Assembly (NCBI GenBank): GCA_045611635.1
Contig: JAZKXL010000052.1
Coordinates: forward strand, 1 to 12,116
Direction: 5' to 3'
From: Fimenecus sp045611635
GTDB lineage: Bacteria > Bacillota > Clostridia > Oscillospirales > Acutalibacteraceae
DNA length: 12,116 bases
The notes under the pieces are model-generated. The model ran no database searches. It was not told the DNA's origin and saw nothing but the letters and a program-made list of their open reading frames with translations. Positions 7,209 through 12,116 of the stretch are shown in pieces (within the stretch, counting starts at the first letter, position 1; every line of letters begins with the position of its first letter). A program made the translations under genes and the position numbers.

Positions 7209-7250
7209 ATAATATAGTGAATAATTCTCAAAAAATTGAGGTGTTATAAA

Positions 7251-10200
7251 TTGAAAAAAATAGCAGACATTATTGTACGCGGACATAAATTTATACTTGC
7301 ATTTATGGTCGTAATAACATTACTTTGTGGTTTGCTTATTCCACAAGTTGAAATCAATACTGATTTGACCAAATATCTTCCAGATGATTCTTCAATGGCT
7401 CAAGGCATTGAAATCATGAAAGACAATTTTGAAGATATGACGGTTTCACAAACAATTCGTGTAATGTTTAAAGGTTTAAATGACACAGAAGTTTTGGCTG
7501 TTAAAACTAATCTTGAAAACATAAAGAATGTTGATAGCGTTTCTTATGTTGCAGGTAGTGAAGACTATAACAAAGATGATTACACCAAGTTTGTTGTTAA
7601 CACCTCATTTAACTATGGCTCACCTGAAGAATTGGCGATTGAAGATACAATAAAAAAATCATTTGCCTCTTATGATATGGAGCTTGTGAATGACAGTGCA
7701 AGTTCAGTGGAGTTGCCTTGGACAGTTATTGGTGCTGCATTGGTAATTCTTTTTGCAATTCTCTTTATTATGAGCGGTTCATGGTTTGAACCAATACTTT
7801 TCATTATTGCAATCGGATTTGCGGTTGTAATGAATATGGGTACAAATATTGTACTTGGTAGCGTTTCTCAAATCACAATGTCTATTGCCGCAATATTACA
7901 GCTTGTTCTTTCAATGGACTATTCAATTATCTTAATGAATCGTTATCGCCAAGAAAAAGAAAATTATGATGATAACGAAGAAGCAATGAAGATTGCATGG
8001 CGTGGCGCATTCTCATCAGTTACAAGTAGTGGTATGACCACAGTTATCGGTCTCATTATGCTTGTGTTTATGAGCTTTAAAATTGGTATGGATTTAGGTG
8101 TAGTACTTGCAAAAGGCGTATTTTTCAGTATGATTTGCGTGCTTACAGTCCTTCCTGCACTCATTCTTATCTTTAATGAAAAAATTGAAGATACTGAAAA
8201 GAATGAACTTCATATACCAATGGGCTTGCTTTCTCGTTTCCAATATAAAGCAAGAAAGCCAATTGCGATTTTCTTTGTAATTATATTGGTTGTATCTTTC
8301 TTTGGACAAAATCTTTCAAAAACAGTTTACTCACTTTCTCCTGAAGACCCAATTAACGACGTCTTCACACCATCAAATCCAATTGTTGTACTTTATAATA
8401 ATGAAGATGAAGAAAACATTTCAAAGCTTGCAACAAAACTTGAAGATGATGACAATGTTAAAAGTGTTATGTGTTATTCAACAACACTTGGTCGTGAATT
8501 TACATCTCAAGGTATGATAGAAATGATTGACTCAATGGGCGTTCCAATGAATATTGACTCATCACTTCTTGATGTAATTTATTACATTTATCACGATGGC
8601 GAATCATTGCCAATGACAATTTCTGAATTTATGAATTTTATTTCAAATGACATTGTGTCAAACCCAATGTTCTCAAACTTCATAAGTGAAGAAATGACAG
8701 GTAGTCTTGACTTACTTAAGGTTTTCTCAAATGCAAACGAACTTACAGCGAAAAAGAATTCAGAAGAACTTTCAGCTGTATTTGGTATGCCATCTGAAGA
8801 CTTAAAACAAGTGTTCGTGCTCTATTATAGTGAAAATGGCGGTGCTGACTATGGCACAATGACAATGGAACAATTTAGCCATTTTATTATAAACGATGTA
8901 GCAACTGATGAGAAATATGCAAGCATGCTTGATGCAAATGCAAAAGGACAACTTAGTCAACTTAAAACATTTACAAATAAGGCGGAGGTTACTGTAAAGC
9001 GTGACCCTGCATCAATGTCTAGTGTGTTGGGTATTCCACAAGAAGATTTAATGCTTCTTTACGCTTACCACTATCAATATTTAGAAACTAAAGGCAATGT
9101 TGTTTATGAAGATGTTATTGCTAGATTCCTTTCTTGGCAAATTATTGGTTGTGAACACTCAATGTCAATTAAACAACTTATTGATTTTGTGGTAAGTAAT
9201 AAAGACACTTTCAGCTCAATGATAGAAGCTGACCAATTTAAAGACCTTGAAAAAGCTAAAAAGATTGTTGATGCAACAGTTTCAGATAAAGCATATTCAC
9301 CAACAGAAATGGCAAAAATTGTGGGCTTTGACGCTGAGCAACTTAAACAACTTTACCTTTTGTATATTTGTAAATCCGGAGATACAAGCAACTGGAAAAT
9401 TTCAATACAAGAATTTATAAATTTTGTTGATACTAGTGTACTTACAAATGAAGATTATGCAGGTTTCTTTGATGATTCTACTAAAGATAAACTACAAAAA
9501 GCCAAAAAAGTTGTAAATGCAGTTGTTGAAGGTGGCTTTTATAATGAAAGTGAAATGGCAAGTATTCTTGGCGGACTTTCAAGTGAATTAAATGCAAATA
9601 TGGTTGAATTACTTTATCTTTACAAATCAGCAATTGAAAGCAGTAACCCTGAATGGACGCTTTCTATTGAAGAAATGTTCCGTTATGTATCACAAGAAAT
9701 GCTTAATGACCCAAGATTTTCAGCGTTTATTGATAACGATATGAAAGATGACATTTGGAATATGAAGGGTCAGCTTGATGATGGTATCAATCAGCTTTTA
9801 GGCGAAGAATATTCATTAATGATGGTTGAAACATCATTACCTATCGAGTCTGAAGACACAAGTGACTTTATGGCAAATATTACTGATATGTTTGATGACG
9901 AGTTAGACAACGAAGTTTATTTTATTGGTAATACACCAATGAGTTATGAGATGGAGCAAAACTTTGATAAAGAATTTTTACTTATTACAATTCTTACTGC
10001 AGTTGCAATTTTCATAATCGTAATGCTTACATTCCGCTCATTACTTATTCCTACCGCTCTTGTTTTACTTGTTCAGTGTGGTGTTTATGTAACAATGCTG
10101 GCAAACGGCCTTGCAGGTTACAGTATGTACTACTTAGCGGTGCTTATTGTTCAATGTATTTTGATGGGTGCGACCATTGACTACGGTATTCTCTTTACAA

Positions 10201-10571
10201 ATTATTATAAAGAAAACCGTAAAACAATGGATATTCAAGGCGCATTGTTGAGCGCATATAATGGCTCAATTCATACAGTACTTACATCAGGCCTTATTAT
10301 AGTTATTGTAACAGGTATAATAGGATTTAGCCCGGTTGACCCAACAATCAGTCAAATTTGCCGTATTATTTCAATCGGTGCACTTACAGCAATAATTCTT
10401 ATTTTGTTTGTTCTTCCAGGCCTTATAGCAACCTGCGATAGATTTGTAACAAAAGATAAATCTAAGAAAAAGAAAAAACTTGAAACAATCCCTGCAGTAG
10501 CGGAGGATGTAATAGCTGAAACCGAAACAATAGAAACTGAAGCAGTGAAAACTGAAACAATTGAAGACTAA
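7251..10571 (+). CDS. MMPL/RND-family membrane transporter with repeat-bearing ectodomain
   Basis: I place the start at TTG 7251, 7 bp after GAGGTG (7238-7243), giving 1106 residues starting MKKIADIIVRGHKF; the earlier TTG at 7236 overlaps that ribosome site. The plan is that of MMPL/RND proteins: TM1 (14-33), a first outer loop to about 155, TM2-TM6 (158-308), TM7 (337-355), a huge second loop (356-905), then TM8-TM12 (908-1061). Both halves carry the family MDYSI / TIDYGI motif: LSMDYSIILMNRYRQE (Asp223) and GATIDYGILFTNYY (Asp977), which serve proton relay in the family. Transport of lipids or hydrophobic compounds is the general role; the cargo is unknown. The second loop is about twice the usual size and contains five similar units (see repeat entry). 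The cytoplasmic tail is basic (KDKSKKKKK) then has a Thr-Glu-rich run. A dedicated terminator follows. Confidence 0.9.
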   Translation: MKKIADIIVRGHKFILAFMVVITLLCGLLIPQVEINTDLTKYLPDDSSMAQGIEIMKDNFEDMTVSQTIRVMFKGLNDTEVLAVKTNLENIKNVDSVSYVAGSEDYNKDDYTKFVVNTSFNYGSPEELAIEDTIKKSFASYDMELVNDSASSVELPWTVIGAALVILFAILFIMSGSWFEPILFIIAIGFAVVMNMGTNIVLGSVSQITMSIAAILQLVLSMDYSIILMNRYRQEKENYDDNEEAMKIAWRGAFSSVTSSGMTTVIGLIMLVFMSFKIGMDLGVVLAKGVFFSMICVLTVLPALILIFNEKIEDTEKNELHIPMGLLSRFQYKARKPIAIFFVIILVVSFFGQNLSKTVYSLSPEDPINDVFTPSNPIVVLYNNEDEENISKLATKLEDDDNVKSVMCYSTTLGREFTSQGMIEMIDSMGVPMNIDSSLLDVIYYIYHDGESLPMTISEFMNFISNDIVSNPMFSNFISEEMTGSLDLLKVFSNANELTAKKNSEELSAVFGMPSEDLKQVFVLYYSENGGADYGTMTMEQFSHFIINDVATDEKYASMLDANAKGQLSQLKTFTNKAEVTVKRDPASMSSVLGIPQEDLMLLYAYHYQYLETKGNVVYEDVIARFLSWQIIGCEHSMSIKQLIDFVVSNKDTFSSMIEADQFKDLEKAKKIVDATVSDKAYSPTEMAKIVGFDAEQLKQLYLLYICKSGDTSNWKISIQEFINFVDTSVLTNEDYAGFFDDSTKDKLQKAKKVVNAVVEGGFYNESEMASILGGLSSELNANMVELLYLYKSAIESSNPEWTLSIEEMFRYVSQEMLNDPRFSAFIDNDMKDDIWNMKGQLDDGINQLLGEEYSLMMVETSLPIESEDTSDFMANITDMFDDELDNEVYFIGNTPMSYEMEQNFDKEFLLITILTAVAIFIIVMLTFRSLLIPTALVLLVQCGVYVTMLANGLAGYSMYYLAVLIVQCILMGATIDYGILFTNYYKENRKTMDIQGALLSAYNGSIHTVLTSGLIIVIVTGIIGFSPVDPTISQICRIISIGALTAIILILFVLPGLIATCDRFVTKDKSKKKKKLETIPAVAEDVIAETETIETEAVKTETIED
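8565..9815 (+). repeat. Five-fold helical repeat in the MMPL second outer loop
   Basis: Protein-level repeats of about 75-98 residues occupy residues 439-855 of the transporter. Each has a hydrophobic LY-rich helix (IYYIY, VFVLYY, LLYAY, LYLLY, LLYLY), a variable linker, a (M/I)(T/S)(I/M)xxhxxF helix (MTISEFMNFIS, MTMEQFSHFI, MSIKQLIDFV, ISIQEFINFV, LSIEEMFRYV), a (D/N)xxF/Y-x2-(F/M/L)-(I/F/L) turn, a helix with Lx2-(M/A/L)K, and an end with (E/S)MA-x2-(V/I)-hG-x-x-x-(E/D)x(L). Approximate units: 8565-8801, 8802-9047, 9048-9341, 9342-9593, 9594-9815. The DNA itself is not repetitive, so the duplications are old. Confidence 0.8.
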
Positions 10572-10578
10572 AAAAACA

Positions 10579-10611
10579 CCCCACAAGTAAAAACTTGTGG
10601 GGATTGTTTTT
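10579..10611. terminator. Terminator of the MMPL gene (usable in both directions)
   Basis: A perfect 10-bp stem CCCCACAAGT/ACTTGTGGGG (10579-10588, 10593-10602) with loop AAAA lies 7 bp after the stop. TTGTTTTT follows on the plus strand; A10571-10576 form a T-run for minus-strand transcripts arriving from the tRNA-Leu side. Confidence 0.9.
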
Positions 10612-10633
10612 GGTGCGGATGATGGGACTTGAA
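10611..10633 (-). repeat. Displaced copy of the tRNA-Leu 3' end (att-like or pseudo-tRNA)
   Basis: This 23-bp segment matches the last part of tRNA-Leu (10792-10814) with one mismatch (T10620 against C10801), in the same orientation. On the minus strand it keeps the T-loop TTCAA, the 3' T-stem, the acceptor 3' strand, discriminator A and CCA. Upstream of TTCAA the sequence diverges sharply, so no complete tRNA exists here. Such direct repeats starting in the T-loop and ending at CCA are what integration at a tRNA gene leaves behind; a broken duplicate tRNA gene is the alternative. Confidence 0.65.
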
Positions 10634-10739
10634 TTATAGACTCACAATGCGAATGAGGGATTCGCATTGTGCTTTTGGCTAAAAACAATTCCCTGAATTG
10701 TTTTCATAACGCCAAAACCCTCACGGGTTCAAGTCCTAT
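10622..10739. other. Palindromic element bounded by T-loop inverted repeats
   Basis: The ends ATGGGACTTGAA (10622-10633) and TTCAAGTCCTAT (10728-10739) are inverted repeats, 11 of 12 matching, and both contain a tRNA T-loop. Between them are a perfect 12-bp hairpin with a 5-base loop (arms 10643-10654 and 10660-10671, loop GAGGG) and a second compound hairpin: outer stem TTTTGGC/GCCAAAA (10673-10679, 10711-10717) around a perfect 10-bp stem (10682-10691, 10695-10704; loop CCT). The GAGGG loop can also pair with CCCTC at 10718-10722. No coding frame of note is inside. It folds as a multi-branched structure on either strand; it may be a mobile or RNA-related element. Confidence 0.6.
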
Positions 10740-10750
10740 ATAATTATTAC

Positions 10751-10788
10751 AAAAATATAGAGTTCACACAAAAAAGTGTAAACTCTAT
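10751..10788 (-). terminator. Terminator of tRNA-Leu
   Basis: A 13-bp stem with one mismatch (10757-10769 with 10776-10788) and a 6-A loop lies 3 bp after the tRNA 3' end on the minus strand, followed by a T-run (A10751-10755 on the plus strand). Confidence 0.85.
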
Positions 10789-10791
10789 GTT

Positions 10792-10879
10792 TGGTGCGGA
10801 CGATGGGACTTGAACCCACAAGGAAGCAATATCCACAGGAGTCTGAGACCTGCGCGTCTGCCAGTTCCGCCACATCCGC
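10792..10879 (-). tRNA. tRNA-Leu (anticodon CAG)
   Basis: On the minus strand the acceptor strands GCGGATG (10879-10873) and CGTCCGC pair with one T-G wobble, A is the discriminator, and CCA is encoded (10794-10792). The long variable arm GGATATTGCTTCC and D-arm GGCGGAACTGGCAGACGC mark it as tRNA-Leu. The anticodon loop CTCAGAC gives CAG, reading CUG; the stem CAGGT/TCCTG has a U-U mismatch next to the loop. It is a monocistronic gene with its own promoter and terminator. Confidence 0.95.
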
Positions 10880-10900
10880 ATATTAAAATTGTACCCGTTT

Positions 10901-10930
10901 ATGATACCATATTAGGCATTAAAAAGTCAA
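10901..10930 (-). promoter_or_regulatory. Promoter of tRNA-Leu
   Basis: On the minus strand TTGACT (10930-10925) and TATCAT (10906-10901) are 18 bp apart, with TG one base before the -10 (extended -10). Transcription would start around 10894, about 15 bp before the mature tRNA. It abuts the terminator of the upstream gene. Confidence 0.8.
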
Positions 10931-10931
10931 C

Positions 10932-10963
10932 AAAAAAGCGAAGTCGTTTTTGACTTCGCTTTT
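10932..10963 (-). terminator. Terminator of the aldo/keto reductase - ECF unit
   Basis: A perfect 12-bp stem (10934-10945 with 10952-10963, loop GTTTTT) lies 2 bp after the ECF stop on the minus strand and ends in a T-run (A10932-10937 on the plus strand). Confidence 0.92.
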
Positions 10964-10965
10964 CT

Positions 10966-11523
10966 TTATTTTTTATCATGTTTCATATGTACTAGATGTG
11001 TTTTACCAAGCATAAGCATTACAGTTGGTATCAGCATAAACTGAAGAATTATACCTGGAATAGCCTTAACTATTGCACCGCTTACAAACATTGAAATTGT
11101 AAATCCGTTTTCGCCAAGTCCTAACAGAATACATTGAACAATGCCCCACACAACGCGACCTGCAACCATTGAAATTACAAGACAACGTAAAAGTGATTTA
11201 ATGCACTTCCAACGGGCTTTCTGAAATAATATACCAATCACAAACCCATAAGTTGCAAGCTCAAATGCCATACTTATTGCCGATGGAAACATAACAGGCA
11301 TACCAAATAACGCCGACCTGAGTAGTGGGGCAATAGCACCTATAGTAAGTCCATATGCTGGGCCACATACAAGCCCACAAAGCATAATTGGTATATGCAT
11401 AGGTAAAAGCATATTGCCAAATTCTTTTATCTGTGCCGTGAACAAGGGGAGTATAAGTGCGATTGCTAAAAACATTGCACTAAGTACTATATTTAACAGA
11501 CTTTTATTTTTATTTGTACTCAT
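10966..11523 (-). CDS. ECF transporter S component (substrate unknown)
   Basis: The 185-residue protein is very hydrophobic, with about six membrane segments (roughly 10-30, 40-58, 60-78, 82-100, 112-132 and 142-172) and a short basic tail, the size and plan of substrate-binding S units of energy-coupling-factor importers. The block MHIPIMLCGLVCGPAYG (42-58), followed by LLRSALFGMP (67-76) and the Glu in MAFELATYG (85-93), resembles the ECF_trnsprt group (PF12822). It would join a shared energising module (EcfA/A'/T) encoded elsewhere; vitamins or other small cofactors are the usual cargo, but no substrate signature or riboswitch is visible. Its start overlaps the stop of the reductase by ATGA, with AAAGGA upstream, so the two are translated as a coupled pair; the reductase may act on the imported compound or on an unrelated one. 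Confidence 0.88.
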   Translation of the reverse strand: MSTNKNKSLLNIVLSAMFLAIALILPLFTAQIKEFGNMLLPMHIPIMLCGLVCGPAYGLTIGAIAPLLRSALFGMPVMFPSAISMAFELATYGFVIGILFQKARWKCIKSLLRCLVISMVAGRVVWGIVQCILLGLGENGFTISMFVSGAIVKAIPGIILQFMLIPTVMLMLGKTHLVHMKHDKK

Positions 11524-12116
11524 TTTCCAAATTCCTTTGCAACACTTTTAAGTAATTTACGGATTTCAAGATGTTGAGGACACGCTTTTTCACAAAGCCC
11601 ACATTCAATACAATCAGATGCCTTGCCTTTGCCGGCAGTGTGCACATCTTCATAATAATATTTTGCATTCCAGTCTTTGAATTGCTTTCTGTCATTCATA
11701 CAAGCAAAAATTTCAGGGATTGGAATGTTTTTAGGGCATCCGTCAACACAGTAACGGCAAGCAGTACAAGGAATAAGATTTTGTGCATTCATAATCTTGC
11801 AAACCTTGTTGATTGCTTCCATTTCATCATTATTAAGTGGCTCAAAATCCTTCATAAAGCTTAAATTGTCATTCATTTGCGCCATATCACTCATACCTGA
11901 AAGCACCATAAAAATACCTTCAAATCCAGCAGCAAAACGAATAGCATAACTAGCGTATGTGCCACCATTAAGGTCATCAAGCACTTTTTTAGCATCATCA
12001 GGGAGCTTCACAAGACTGCCACCCTTAACCGGCTCCATAACAATAATTGGCTTATCGTGTTTTCGGCAAACTTCATAAGTCGGAGGCCAAGCGGTCTTAG
12101 GAAGACAACACTTGAA
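11520..12116 (-). CDS. Aldo/keto reductase with C-terminal 2x[4Fe-4S] domain (partial, 5' end outside the window)
   Basis: The frame stays open to the window edge, so the first part of the gene is missing; 198 C-terminal residues are present. Counting from the edge, KHDKPIIVMEPVKGGSL (19-35) is the late barrel strand typical of the ferredoxin-like aldo/keto reductases, and GGTYASYAIRFAAGFEGIFMVLSGMS (51-76) is the end of the barrel with the NADP-binding loop. Two ferredoxin motifs follow: Cys117/120/123/127 (CTACRYCVDGCP) and Cys169/172/175/179 (CIECGLCEKACP), each CxxCxxCxxxCP, so two [4Fe-4S] clusters are likely. An internal ATG at 12038 is not the start. The family reduces carbonyls with NAD(P)H or ferredoxin; the substrate is unknown. 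The first 12 residues at the edge look unlike the family. Confidence 0.9.
   Translation of the reverse strand, partial: FKCCLPKTAWPPTYEVCRKHDKPIIVMEPVKGGSLVKLPDDAKKVLDDLNGGTYASYAIRFAAGFEGIFMVLSGMSDMAQMNDNLSFMKDFEPLNNDEMEAINKVCKIMNAQNLIPCTACRYCVDGCPKNIPIPEIFACMNDRKQFKDWNAKYYYEDVHTAGKGKASDCIECGLCEKACPQHLEIRKLLKSVAKEFGK

Noticed and set aside
7236..7250. TTG 7236 as the MMPL start
   Set aside because: It overlaps the ribosome site that serves TTG 7251.
10611..10633. Second functional tRNA-Leu
   Set aside because: Only the 3' 23 bases match; the 5' half, anticodon and D-arm are absent.
10634..10740. CRISPR array or IS element in the hairpin region
   Set aside because: There are no repeated units with spacers and no transposase frame; the repeats are inverted and tRNA-derived.
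10721..10740. Complete plus-strand tRNA ending with GGGTTCAAGTCC
   Set aside because: Only a partial T-arm is visible; no acceptor partner or anticodon arm can be formed around it.
11571..11864. 97-residue open frame opposite the aldo/keto reductase
   Set aside because: The opposite strand encodes the cysteine-rich ferredoxin domain; this is an antisense shadow.

Overview
The window is AT-rich with tightly packed genes, GAGGTG-type ribosome binding sites and two TTG starts plus one GTG start. tRNA genes carry encoded CCA ends, and short hairpins with T-tracts sit between nearly all transcription units. Together with the protein families present (YhcC-like radical SAM, NAT_N/GNAT_C-type acyltransferase, ferredoxin-domain aldo/keto reductase next to an ECF S-component), this points to a low-GC Firmicute of the class Clostridia, probably an anaerobic gut-type organism. 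Species cannot be called from sequence alone.

Layout. 12-191: tRNA-Thr(UGU) and tRNA-Tyr(GUA) in tandem, closed by a terminator. 267-2650: a two-gene operon (plus strand) with a strong extended -10 promoter, encoding a Gfo/Idh/MocA oxidoreductase and a tandem flavodoxin-fold protein whose second half carries an iron-sulfur-flavoprotein type cysteine cluster. 2655-5016: a GNAT-like acyltransferase (minus), an Asn-rich 39-residue micro-ORF (plus) and a PlsC-type acyltransferase with a zinc ribbon and a C-terminal extension (minus), separated by terminators that work in both directions. 5064-5153: a compact divergent promoter pair. 5125-10571: a plus-strand unit of a YhcC-family radical SAM protein, an iron-containing alcohol dehydrogenase (ATGA overlap) and an MMPL/RND-type transporter of about 1106 residues, the last with its own likely promoter. 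10571-10880: a tRNA-Leu(CAG) on the minus strand, with a displaced copy of its 3' end 181 bp away and a strongly palindromic element between them. 10932-12116: a minus-strand pair, aldo/keto reductase (cut by the window edge) and ECF transporter S component, overlapping by ATGA.

The genes do not form one pathway. They are several small housekeeping or redox units (NAD(P)-, flavin-, Fe-S- and SAM-dependent enzymes) mixed with lipid or membrane functions (PlsC, MMPL). The least ordinary parts are the five-fold helical repeat in the MMPL ectodomain, the tRNA-derived palindromic element with its att-like direct repeat at 10611-10814, the flavoprotein fusion and the Asn-rich micro-ORF. I found no CRISPR array, no transposase, no phage gene and no clear defence system.
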